Source: Salinicola peritrichatus (lineage in GTDB: Bacteria > Pseudomonadota > Gammaproteobacteria > Pseudomonadales > Halomonadaceae). Taken from it: DNA of 52,203 nucleotides. How positions within the stretch are numbered: position 1 is the stretch's first letter; each line of letters opens with the position of its first letter. The translations under genes were made by a program, and so were the position numbers. The notes below the pieces were generated by a model. It was not told the origin of the DNA, did not search any database, and worked only from the letters and a program-made list of their open reading frames with translations. The DNA is taken from positions 31,203-83,405 of the forward strand of contig NZ_PZJU01000021.1 in the NCBI RefSeq assembly GCF_003206715.1. The letters run 5' to 3'. Below, piece after piece: positions 45,135-52,203 of this stretch.

Positions 45135-45178
45135 AGCTTCGAGCTTCGAGCTTCGAGCTTCGAGCTTCGAGCTTCGAG
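45135..45178. repeat. Heptanucleotide array GCTTCGA, right part
   Basis: Six perfect GCTTCGA units from 45136 continue the array cut by the IS and end against the 17-bp terminator stem. Before insertion the array would have held about twelve units. Confidence 0.88.
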
Positions 45179-45215
45179 CGAAGAACGCCAGCGACAATGT
45201 CGCTGGCGTTCTTCG
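45179..45215. terminator. 17-bp perfect stem between gabD and purH (bidirectional terminator)
   Basis: CGAAGAACGCCAGCGAC is followed by loop AAT and its exact complement. The A/T-rich outer part gives TTCTTCG on each strand, so it can end transcripts of purH from the right and of gabD or the IS from the left. Confidence 0.75.
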
Positions 45216-45235
45216 TTTCACAGTCACGCTGTTTT

Positions 45236-45272
45236 TCGCGGCTCGCGGCTCGCGGCTCGCGGCTCGCGGCTC
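45236..45272. repeat. Heptanucleotide array GCTCGCG at the purH stop
   Basis: Four perfect GCTCGCG units (45241-45268), a partial one before and GCTCAGT after. The last bases are the purH stop codon itself (TCA on the plus strand, 45271-45273). Confidence 0.85.
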
Positions 45273-46881
45273 AGTGCCGAAAATGGCGCATGCCGGTAAA
45301 CACCATCGCGATGTCGGCTTCGTTGGCGGCGGCGATCACTTCGTCGTCGCGCATCGAGCCGCCCGGCTGGATGACGGCGGTGATGCCTGCGGCGGCGGCA
45401 TTGTCAAGGCCGTCGCGGAAGGGGAAGAAGGCGTCCGAGGCCATGACGGAGCCTTCGACCTGCAGGCCGGCTTGCTCGGCCTTGATGCCGGCGATGCGGG
45501 CGGAGTTGACGCGGCTCATCTGGCCGGCGCCGACGCCGACGGTCTGGCGGTTCCTGGCGTAGACGATGGCGTTGGACTTGACGAACTTGGCGACCTTCCA
45601 GGCGAAGACGAGGTCGTGTAGCTCGCGTTCGCTCGGCGCGCGCCGGGTGACCACCTTGAGATCGTCGGCATCGATCATGCCGGTGTCGCGGCTCTGGACC
45701 AGTAGGCCACCGTTGACGCGCTTGTAGTCCCAGCCGTCGGTGGTCTTCGCTGGCAGCTCGCCGCATTCGAGCAGGCGCACGTTGGTCTTGCTGGCGACCG
45801 CTTCGCGCGCTTCGCCGGAGATGCGCGGGGCGATGATCACCTCGACGAACTGGCGCGCGACGATCGCCTTGGCGGTCTCTCCGTCGAGTTCGCGGTTGAA
45901 GGCGATGATGCCGCCGAAGGCGGATTCGCTGTCGGTCTCGAAGGCCAGGTCGTAGGCCTTGCGGATGCCGCCGTCGGCTTCCGGCACCACGGCCACGCCA
46001 CAGGGGTTGGCGTGCTTGACGATCACGCATGCCGGCTTGGTGAAGGACTTGACGCACTCCAGCGCGGCATCGGTATCGGCGACGTTGTTGAACGACAGCG
46101 CCTTGCCCTGGAGCTGCTCGGCGGTAGCAATGCTGGCTTCCGTCTGGCCGGGCTCGAGCGTACTTGACTCAACATAGAACGCGGCTTTCTGGTGCGGATT
46201 CTCGCCGTAGCGCATGCCCTGTTTCTTGGTGAATTGCAGCGACAGCGTGCGCGGAAAATCGGCCTCGCCGTTACCCACCCGCTGGCCGAAGTAGTTGGCG
46301 ATGGCGCTATCGTAGGCGGCGGTATGCTCGAACGCCTTGATCGCCAGATCGAAGCGCGTGGCATGACTGACCGCGCCGTTATGACTCGCCATGTCTTTCA
46401 ATACGCGGGAATAATCGCCGGCATCGACCACGATGATGGTGTGGGCATGGTTCTTGGCACAGGCGCGGACCATGGTCGGGCCGCCGATGTCGATGTTCTC
46501 GATCGCATCTTCCAGCGTGCAGTCCGGGTTGGCCACGGTCTGCTCGAACGGATAGAGATTGACCACCACCATGTCGATCGGGTCGATGCCGTGCTCGGCC
46601 ATGACCGCGTCGTCCTGGCCGCGGCGCCCCAGAATGCCGCCATGAATCTTGGGATGCAGCGTCTTGACGCGGCCATCCATGATCTCCGGGAATCCGGTGT
46701 GAGCGGAGACCTCGGTGACGGCGATGCCATTTTCCTGAAGCAGCCGGTAGGTGCCGCCCGTCGACAGCAGTTCGACGCCGCGTGATGCCAGCTCGCGGGC
46801 GAAATCGACCACGCCGGTCTTGTCGGAGACGCTAAGCAGGGCACGGCGTACGGTGGCGGAAGATGCGGAGTTTTGAGACAT
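45271..46881 (-). CDS. purH: Bifunctional AICAR transformylase / IMP cyclohydrolase
   Basis: Catalyses the last two steps of IMP synthesis: formylation of AICAR by 10-formyl-tetrahydrofolate, then ring closure. It has 536 residues. The N-terminal MGS-like cyclohydrolase domain carries [33 protein letters not shown] and [20 protein letters not shown]. The C-terminal transformylase has the catalytic [10 protein letters not shown] (Lys-His) and ends with [38 protein letters not shown]. It follows fis on the minus strand by about 107 bases. In many relatives purD comes next; here repeats and an IS take its place. Confidence 0.97.
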   Translation of the reverse strand: MSQNSASSATVRRALLSVSDKTGVVDFARELASRGVELLSTGGTYRLLQENGIAVTEVSAHTGFPEIMDGRVKTLHPKIHGGILGRRGQDDAVMAEHGIDPIDMVVVNLYPFEQTVANPDCTLEDAIENIDIGGPTMVRACAKNHAHTIIVVDAGDYSRVLKDMASHNGAVSHATRFDLAIKAFEHTAAYDSAIANYFGQRVGNGEADFPRTLSLQFTKKQGMRYGENPHQKAAFYVESSTLEPGQTEASIATAEQLQGKALSFNNVADTDAALECVKSFTKPACVIVKHANPCGVAVVPEADGGIRKAYDLAFETDSESAFGGIIAFNRELDGETAKAIVARQFVEVIIAPRISGEAREAVASKTNVRLLECGELPAKTTDGWDYKRVNGGLLVQSRDTGMIDADDLKVVTRRAPSERELHDLVFAWKVAKFVKSNAIVYARNRQTVGVGAGQMSRVNSARIAGIKAEQAGLQVEGSVMASDAFFPFRDGLDNAAAAGITAVIQPGGSMRDDEVIAAANEADIAMVFTGMRHFRH

Positions 46882-46988
46882 GCCAGTCCACTCTTATCGG
46901 TGAGTCGGACGGGCGTCGCCACGGCTCGGCAGGGTGGTGGCGGCGCGCGTCCGGTTGACGCCTCGCCTCGGCGAAGCGAAGGGAGAAA

Positions 46989-47297
46989 TCAGATCAAGTC
47001 GTACTGTTTGAGTTTCTTGCGCAGCGTGCCCCGATTGAGGCCCAGCAGCTCGGCGGCGCGAGTCTGGTTGCCGTCGACATGGCGCATCACCACCTCGAGC
47101 AGCGGGGCTTCGACTTCTGCCAGCACCATGGTGTAGAGATGCGAGACGGATTCGCCCTCGAGATGCGAGAAATAGCGTTCCATGACGCGCTCGACACACT
47201 CCCGGAGGGTGGTGTGGGACAACGCATCGGGCATCTGAAGCGGATCGGCCTCGGCCGATGAATCACCATCGAGAGCTAGGGGTTGCCGGCTGTTCAT
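46989..47297 (-). CDS. fis: DNA-binding protein Fis
   Basis: Nucleoid protein and growth-phase regulator of rRNA, tRNA and many other genes. The 102 residues end with the invariant helix-turn-helix DGNQTRAAELLGLNRGTLRKKLKQYDLI; the dimer/activation region lies in the middle (SVSHLYTMVLAEVEAPLLEVVMRH). The dusB-fis order with a four-base overlap is conserved in gammaproteobacteria, and fis is known to be expressed from the dusB promoter with autorepression. Confidence 0.96.
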   Translation of the reverse strand: MNSRQPLALDGDSSAEADPLQMPDALSHTTLRECVERVMERYFSHLEGESVSHLYTMVLAEVEAPLLEVVMRHVDGNQTRAAELLGLNRGTLRKKLKQYDLI

Positions 47298-48328
47298 GCT
47301 GCGTGGATTCCGTTACCGATCGCGGCGGCGTCACCACGAAAGAGTTCATGAAGAAAATCGAATTGTGCCCGGGCCTGTTCCAGACGGTTGAAACGGGCCC
47401 GGTGTTCGCGGCTCGGGTCGCGTGCGGCGAGATACCAGCCAATGTGCTTGCGCGCCACGCGCACGCCCAGGTAGTCGCCGTAGTGGGCATGCAGCGCGCG
47501 TAGATGACGCTGCATGGTGCGCTCGATCTCTTCGACATTCGGCGGGGCATGCTCGCGACCGGTGCGCAAGTAATGCTCGATCTCGCGAAACAGCCACGGA
47601 TTGCCTTGAGCCCCGCGACCGATCATTACCGCATCGGCTCCGGTATAGACCAGGACTTCGGCGGCGCGCCGTGGCGTGGTGATATCGCCGTTGGCGAACA
47701 CCGGAATCGACACCTGCTGCTTGACCGCGGCGATGATGTCGTACTCCGCCTCACCGGTATAGCGCTGTTCGCGGGTGCGGCCATGCACGGCGAGCGCGGC
47801 GATGCCGGCGTTCTCGGCAAGCCTGGCAACGCGTACCGCATTGCGTGTCTCACGACACCAGCCGGTGCGGATCTTGAGCGTCACCGGGATATCCACGGCG
47901 TCGACCACCGCGTCGAGGATGGCGGCGACCAGGCGTTCGTCCCGCAGCAGGGCCGATCCCGCCGCCTTGTTGCAGACCTTTTTCGCCGGGCAGCCCATGT
48001 TGATATCGATGATCTCCGCGCCGGCCTCGGCGTTGAGTCGAGCGGCCTCGGCCAGCATCTGCGGGTCGCCGCCGGCGATCTGCACCGAGCGCGGTCCGGG
48101 TTCGCCGCGATGAATCAGGCGCTGTTGGGACTTTCGCGTATGCCATAGCCGACTATCGGCCGTTACCATCTCGGACACCACCAGCCCGGCCCCCAGTTCG
48201 CGGCACAACTGGCGAAAGGGACGATCGGTCACACCGGCCATGGGCGCCAGTATCACGCGGTTGGGCAAGGTATGACGGCCGATACAGGGCAACGGGCGAT
48301 CGGTCTGCGATGACACGGAATCACGCAT
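47294..48328 (-). CDS. dusB: tRNA-dihydrouridine synthase B
   Basis: FMN enzyme reducing uridine to dihydrouridine in the tRNA D-loop, at U17 in E. coli. It has 344 residues: LAPMAGVTDRPFRQLCRELGAGLVVSEM, DINMGCPAKKVCNKAAGSALL with the catalytic Cys (GCPAKKV), RTGWCRETRNAVRVARLAENAGIAALAVHGRTREQRYTG and VMIGRGAQGNPWLFREIEHYLRTG. Its stop overlaps the fis start (ATGA). It is the first gene of the dusB-fis pair, with about 228 bases upstream to prmA. Confidence 0.95.
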   Translation of the reverse strand: MRDSVSSQTDRPLPCIGRHTLPNRVILAPMAGVTDRPFRQLCRELGAGLVVSEMVTADSRLWHTRKSQQRLIHRGEPGPRSVQIAGGDPQMLAEAARLNAEAGAEIIDINMGCPAKKVCNKAAGSALLRDERLVAAILDAVVDAVDIPVTLKIRTGWCRETRNAVRVARLAENAGIAALAVHGRTREQRYTGEAEYDIIAAVKQQVSIPVFANGDITTPRRAAEVLVYTGADAVMIGRGAQGNPWLFREIEHYLRTGREHAPPNVEEIERTMQRHLRALHAHYGDYLGVRVARKHIGWYLAARDPSREHRARFNRLEQARAQFDFLHELFRGDAAAIGNGIHAA

Positions 48329-48471
48329 CGTTACAGGGGCTCAGGCAAAACGGGGAAGCTATGATACCGGGCACCTTGGCTTTGTTGAAGCGCTGTTTGC
48401 CGATACGCGACCTAAGCCGTAAACCCCAATCAACGCTTGCAGCTGGCGTCGGCCGAGCCTTTTGAGCGTGG

Positions 48472-48541
48472 CAACGATCGTTGAGGTGAGCGCGGGGCCA
48501 TCAACGATCGTTGAGGTGAGCGCGGGGCCATCAACGGTCGT
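48472..48541. repeat. 30-bp tandem repeat containing CAACGATCGTTG palindromes
   Basis: Two identical 30-base units (48472-48501, 48502-48531) and a third partial one. Each begins with the perfect 12-bp palindrome CAACGATCGTTG; the third reads CAACGGTCGT. It lies 3' of prmA and upstream of dusB, both on the minus strand, and so in the dusB-fis leader/promoter region or prmA trailer. Confidence 0.85.
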
Positions 48542-48556
48542 GACGGCTACCGGAGC

Positions 48557-49456
48557 TCAATCGCGGCGATGACCGGTAAGCAGCATCCAGCCCTCTTTCT
48601 CCTGCGGCTCGTCCATCACCATGTCCTGATCGCGATAGGCGTCGAGCACGGACTCCGCCTGGGCCGCGAGGATGCCGGAGAGCGCCAGCCGCCCGCCGGG
48701 GGCGACCCGGCCGGCGATCGCCGCGGCCAGCTTGATCAGCGGACCCGCCAGGATGTTGGCGACGACGACGTCGAATCGCCCCTGTCCCAGGCGTTCGGGG
48801 TAATCGAGGATCAGGCGGGACTCGTCGATCCCGTTGCGCTCGGCGTTGTCACGGCTCGCCTGTAGCGCCTGGGGATCGATGTCGACGCCGACGGCGGTAT
48901 CGGCGCCGAGCTTGAGTGCGGCGATGGCGAGAATGCCCGAGCCACAGCCGTAGTCGAGAATCTGGCGCTGGTCGAGATCCTGGGCGTCCAGCCAGCCGAG
49001 ACACAGCGCCGTGGTGGGGTGGGTACCAGTGCCGAAGGCCAGCCCCGGATCGAGCAGCAGGTTGACCGCCTGCGGGTCCGGTGCCGCATGCCAGCTGGGC
49101 ACGATCCACAGCCGCTCGCCCATGCGTAGTGGCTCGAAACCATCCATCCACTCACGCTCCCAGTCGCGGTCGGCGAGCAGTTCATACTCGATCTGCGGCG
49201 TTGGCTCGTCGGGCAGTTGCTGCGCCCAGGCGCGCTGGACGCGTTCGATCATCACCTCGACATCGTTCAAGTCGTCGTAAAGCCCGGTCAGCACGGTCTC
49301 GCGCCACAGCGGGGTGGTGCCGCGGTCGGGCTCGAACACCGGCTCGTCGTGGGCGTCCTGCAGGGTAATCGCGCTGGCGCCTTCGGCCAGCAGCAATTCT
49401 TCCAGCCACTCGGCCTGCTCGGGGGCAATGGATGCCTTGAGTTGTAGCCACGCCAT
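48557..49456 (-). CDS. prmA: Ribosomal protein L11 methyltransferase
   Basis: Class I SAM methyltransferase that trimethylates L11. The 299 residues comprise an N-terminal L11-recognition domain (MAWLQLKASIAPEQAEWLEELLLAEGASAITLQDA) and a catalytic domain with LAFGTGTHPTTALCLGWLD, motif I ILDYGCGSGILAIAALKLGA and VVANILAGPLIKLA. The ATG at 49456 is chosen because the upstream frame does not carry conserved residues. It sits between accC and dusB in the conserved chromosomal order. Confidence 0.95.
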   Translation of the reverse strand: MAWLQLKASIAPEQAEWLEELLLAEGASAITLQDAHDEPVFEPDRGTTPLWRETVLTGLYDDLNDVEVMIERVQRAWAQQLPDEPTPQIEYELLADRDWEREWMDGFEPLRMGERLWIVPSWHAAPDPQAVNLLLDPGLAFGTGTHPTTALCLGWLDAQDLDQRQILDYGCGSGILAIAALKLGADTAVGVDIDPQALQASRDNAERNGIDESRLILDYPERLGQGRFDVVVANILAGPLIKLAAAIAGRVAPGGRLALSGILAAQAESVLDAYRDQDMVMDEPQEKEGWMLLTGHRRD

Positions 49457-49503
49457 GACTAACCGCTCTCCAGTCGAGGTTAATGTATGAGAATCGATGC
49501 ATG

Positions 49504-49534
49504 AAAAAGGGCGGCCATCACCGGATGACCGCCC
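49504..49534 (-). terminator. Terminator of the aroQ-accBC operon
   Basis: On the minus strand GGGCGGTCATC pairs with GATGGCCGCCC (one mismatch) around CGGT, followed by TTTTTCAT. It separates accC from prmA and would end the accBC transcript. Confidence 0.8.
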
Positions 49535-49556
49535 CGTCGTCACTTGCCGGGAATCG

Positions 49557-49637
49557 AGGAAGCGCCGAATAAGTCGTCGAGCAGGATGAAGCGCAACGCA
49601 GCGATTCGCCTGCGTAGACATTTAGGCAGTGCTTCCT
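49557..49637. repeat. MITE-like repeat family B, copy 2
   Basis: AGGAAGCGCCGAATAAG at the left is the inverted match of TTTAGGCAGTGCTTCCT at the right. The interior (GAGCAGGATGAAGCGCAACGCAGCGATTC) matches both flanks of the urtB/urtC copy, which has about 70 more bases in the middle. The right end touches the accC stop codon (49637-49639). Confidence 0.75.
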
Positions 49638-50980
49638 CAGCTCAGCCCGAGCTTCTTCTCGAGGTAATGGATATTGACGCCGCCGCGCTGGAAGGCGCTG
49701 TCGCGAACCAGATCCTTCTGCAGGTCGATGTTGGTCTTGATGCCTTCGACCAGCAACTCGTCCAGCGCATTGCGCATGCGCACCAGCGCCGTGTCGCGAT
49801 CCGCGCCCCAGGTGATCAGCTTGCCGATCAGCGAGTCGTAGTGCGGGGGGACGCTATAGCCGGTGTAGATGTGCGAGTCCATGCGCACGCCCAGGCCACC
49901 CGGCGGGTGGTAAAGGGTGATCTTGCCGGGGGAAGGCATGAAGGTGCGGGCATCCTCGGCATTGATGCGACACTCGAAGGCATGGCCGTTGAGCTTGACG
50001 TCTTGCTGACGAATCGACAGCGGCAAACCCGAGGCGATGCGCAACTGCTCCTTGACGATATCGACATCGGTGACCATCTCGGTGACCGGATGCTCGACCT
50101 GCACGCGGGTATTCATCTCGATGAAGAAGAACTGACCGTTCTCGTACAGGAACTCGAAGGTGCCGGCACCGCGATAATTGATCTCCAGGCAGGCATCGGT
50201 ACATGCCTTGAGCACCTCGGCGCGGGCTTCGGGATCGATATGCGGCGCCGGTGCCTCTTCCAGTACCTTCTGGTGGCGGCGCTGCAGCGAGCAGTCGCGG
50301 TCATAGAGGTGAATGGCGTTGCCCTGGCCGTCGGCCAGCACCTGGATTTCGACGTGACGCGGATTCTCGAGGAATTTCTCCATGTAGACCGTGCCGTCGC
50401 CGAAGGCCGCGGCGGCCTCGGAGCGGGTGACGCTGGCCGCCTTGGCGACTTCGTCGTCGTTGCGCACGACGCGCATGCCGCGTCCACCGCCGCCGGCGGC
50501 GGCCTTGATGATCACCGGATAGCCGATGCGTCCGGCAATGCGACGAATCTCGTCGTCATCGTTGGGCAGCGGGCCGTCGGAGCCGGGAACCGTGGGCACG
50601 CCGGCCTTCTTCATCGCATTGATGGCACTGACCTTGTCGCCCATCAGCCGGATGGTTTCGGCGCGCGGGCCGACGAAGATGAATCCGGAGCGTTCCACCT
50701 GCTCGGCGAAGTTGGCGTTTTCCGACAGAAAACCGTAGCCGGGATGAATGGCGCTCGAATCCGTGACCTCGGCCGCGCTGATCAGGGCCGGGATGTTGAG
50801 ATAGGACTGGGCCGACGATGCCGGGCCGATGCAGACCGCTTCGTCGGCCAGGCGCACGTGCATCAGGTCGCGGTCGGGCTTGGAGTGAACCGCCACGGTC
50901 TTGATCCCCAGCTCCTTGCAGGCGCGCAGGACGCGAAGGGCGATCTCGCCACGGTTGGCGATGAGTACCTTGTCCAACAT
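49637..50980 (-). CDS. accC: Acetyl-CoA carboxylase, biotin carboxylase subunit
   Basis: ATP-grasp enzyme that carboxylates biotin on AccB, first half-reaction of fatty acid synthesis. The 447 residues start [32 protein letters not shown]. The glycine-rich ATP loop is [14 protein letters not shown], and [28 protein letters not shown] holds metal- and biotin-site residues. It starts about 20 bases after accB, so accBC are one transcript. The repeat at 49557-49637 abuts its stop. Confidence 0.97.
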   Translation of the reverse strand: MLDKVLIANRGEIALRVLRACKELGIKTVAVHSKPDRDLMHVRLADEAVCIGPASSAQSYLNIPALISAAEVTDSSAIHPGYGFLSENANFAEQVERSGFIFVGPRAETIRLMGDKVSAINAMKKAGVPTVPGSDGPLPNDDDEIRRIAGRIGYPVIIKAAAGGGGRGMRVVRNDDEVAKAASVTRSEAAAAFGDGTVYMEKFLENPRHVEIQVLADGQGNAIHLYDRDCSLQRRHQKVLEEAPAPHIDPEARAEVLKACTDACLEINYRGAGTFEFLYENGQFFFIEMNTRVQVEHPVTEMVTDVDIVKEQLRIASGLPLSIRQQDVKLNGHAFECRINAEDARTFMPSPGKITLYHPPGGLGVRMDSHIYTGYSVPPHYDSLIGKLITWGADRDTALVRMRNALDELLVEGIKTNIDLQKDLVRDSAFQRGGVNIHYLEKKLGLS

Positions 50981-51001
50981 GATGGTTTCGCTCGTGTGGC
51001 C

Positions 51002-51463
51002 TTAGTTGATGATGATCATCGGCTGGTCGAACTCGACCGGCTCGCCATCCTCGACCAGGATTGCCTCGATCACGCCGTCCTTGTCGGCCTCGATCTGGTT
51101 CATCATCTTCATTGCTTCGACGATACACACGGTGTCGCCCTTCTTGACGCTCTGGCCGGTTTCGACGAACGGCTTGGCGCCCGGCGCCGGGGAGCGATAG
51201 AAAGTGCCCACCATGGGCGAGGTCACCGCATGACCCGTGGGCTGTACCGGTGCCGGCTCGGCAGGGTCGGCTGCCGGTGCGCTGGGTGCCGCCGGCGCGG
51301 CCGGTGCCATGGCGTGCGGCATGACCATCGGTTGCTGCATGGCGCCGAAGCCGTTCGGATGACGGCTGATGCGCACCGACTCCTCACCTTCCTGAATCTC
51401 GATTTCGCTGATATTGGACTCTTCGAGCAGTTCGATGAGTTTTTTGACCTTGCGTATATCCAT
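51002..51463 (-). CDS. accB: Biotin carboxyl carrier protein
   Basis: Carries the biotin cofactor of acetyl-CoA carboxylase. The 153 residues have an N-terminal recognition part ([34 protein letters not shown]), a Pro/Ala-rich flexible linker (about 50-75) and a C-terminal biotinyl domain with [12 protein letters not shown], the Lys of MKM being biotinylated. It follows aroQ by 60 bases on the same strand, as in many proteobacteria. Confidence 0.97.
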   Translation of the reverse strand: MDIRKVKKLIELLEESNISEIEIQEGEESVRISRHPNGFGAMQQPMVMPHAMAPAAPAAPSAPAADPAEPAPVQPTGHAVTSPMVGTFYRSPAPGAKPFVETGQSVKKGDTVCIVEAMKMMNQIEADKDGVIEAILVEDGEPVEFDQPMIIIN

Positions 51464-51523
51464 GGCGATGTCTCGGTTATTGACTCGGTGAACGAAGGGA
51501 TGAAAACCCGCGGGCGAAAAAGA

Positions 51524-51967
51524 TCAGCCGCGATCCAGCTGCGAAATTGCCGCGTCCAGCGCCAGGGTATAACTCTCGGCGCCGAATCCGGCGATGACGC
51601 CGCGGGCGACATCCGTGAAATAGGAGTGAGCGCGGAAGGGCTCGCGGGCATGCACATTGGAGAGGTGCAGCTCGATGAAAGGGATGGCGACGCCGGTAAG
51701 GGCATCGCGCAGGGCGACGCTGGTATGCGTGAAGGCCGCCGGGTTGAGCAGGATGAAATCGACGTTTTCCTGACGTGCGCGATGCACGCGCTCGACCAGT
51801 TCGTGTTCGGCATTGGACTGCAGCCACTCGAGCTGGTGCCCGGCGGCAAGGGCACGTTGCGTCAGCTTGACGCGAATGTCCTCGAGGGTCGTCGTGCCAT
51901 AGACCTCGGGCTCGCGAGTGCCAAGCAGATTCAGGTTGGGACCGTTGAGAACCAGGAGTCTAGCCAT
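51524..51967 (-). CDS. aroQ: Type II 3-dehydroquinate dehydratase
   Basis: Third step of the shikimate pathway. The 147 residues include [20 protein letters not shown] with the catalytic Tyr (Y23) and flexible lid Arg, [19 protein letters not shown] with the Asn-His pair, and [21 protein letters not shown]. The start at [10 protein letters not shown] fits the family. aroQ-accB-accC is a conserved operon order in gammaproteobacteria, of which this is the first gene. Confidence 0.96.
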   Translation of the reverse strand: MARLLVLNGPNLNLLGTREPEVYGTTTLEDIRVKLTQRALAAGHQLEWLQSNAEHELVERVHRARQENVDFILLNPAAFTHTSVALRDALTGVAIPFIELHLSNVHAREPFRAHSYFTDVARGVIAGFGAESYTLALDAAISQLDRG

Positions 51968-52114
51968 GACTGTCCTTGCGCTGTTAACCCTTTCATACTT
52001 TGCCGAGATGACGTCAGTTTCCTGCAAGATGGCGGCATCGGCGCGTCGTTTCAGCTGTGGGCGGAGTTTGCCGAAAAAAGCCCAGAGTGTCCAGAGACCC
52101 TTCGGGGAGTTAAA

Positions 52115-52203
52115 AGCCATAAGCTTTAAGCTGTAAGAAACACCAACCCCCAACTGAGAAAAACTTTTGCCTTGGCAGGAAGGGCATCCTGGCTTACGGC
52201 TTA
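52115..52203. repeat. Heptanucleotide-like units at the right edge
   Basis: Three 7-base units AGCCATA, AGCTTTA, AGCTGTA (52115-52135) and, at the window end, GGCTTAC repeated (52191-52203) that probably continues outside. They resemble the GCTNNNN arrays elsewhere in the window. No gene is seen between aroQ and the edge. Confidence 0.5.

Noticed and set aside
49544-52129. An 861-codon open frame on the plus strand opposite accC, accB and aroQ
   Set aside because: It is a shadow of well-supported genes on the other strand. High-GC DNA often leaves the antisense frame open, and the translation has no recognisable domain.

Overview
This 52.2 kb window looks like the chromosome of a GC-rich gammaproteobacterium, most likely a member of the Halomonadaceae (Halomonas or a relative). 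The pointers are the order aroQ-accB-accC-prmA-dusB-fis-purH, which is conserved in Pseudomonas-like gammaproteobacteria, a BCCT-type osmolyte transporter, many acidic proteins, and several families of short dispersed repeats. The assignment is an inference from gene content; no 16S gene is present.

Layout, left to right. Positions 1-13.6 kb carry ordinary chromosomal genes: a CPA1 antiporter, trxC, a DUF2905 protein, a YdiJ-type flavin/Fe-S oxidoreductase, serS, a CysG/CobA-like methyltransferase with a decayed N-terminal half, a cNMP/CBS/DUF294 protein overlapping a DnaQ-type exonuclease, and a BCCT transporter. An acyl-CoA dehydrogenase follows behind a PsrA-like box.

Positions 15.7-28.2 kb form a complete urea module on one strand: urtABCDE (high-affinity urea ABC transporter), ureD, ureABC (urease), ureEFG (nickel loading) and ureJ (nickel permease). 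Two sigma-54-type promoter sequences and a perfect 22-bp palindrome lie upstream of urtA, which fits nitrogen control. Short repeats have invaded this module at three gene junctions: urtB/urtC, ureD/ureA and ureF/ureG. The urtB/urtC insertion is flanked by a 9-bp duplication that copies the start codon. An amidase, a two-helix membrane protein with a sodium/solute symporter, and a polar amino-acid ABC transporter continue to 35.1 kb.

Positions 35.1-38.5 kb are gene-poor and less GC-rich. They hold a well-supported CsrA/RsmA-sequestering small RNA of the RsmZ/CsrB type (GGA motifs in hairpin loops plus a terminator), a second terminator of unknown origin, a small acidic exported protein, tRNA-Leu(UAG), a doubtful small membrane protein and an MscS channel. 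Positions 38.5-43.8 kb hold comF, srkA, folE, gabD and small genes.

Positions 43.8-45.3 kb contain an intact IS3-family element inserted in a 7-bp tandem-repeat array. From there to the right end, genes on the minus strand run purH, fis, dusB, prmA, accC, accB and aroQ. The most rewarding points for follow-up are the small RNA, the element that gave urtC a second start codon, the urtA control region, and the 7-bp (GCTNNNN) repeat arrays found at several gene ends.
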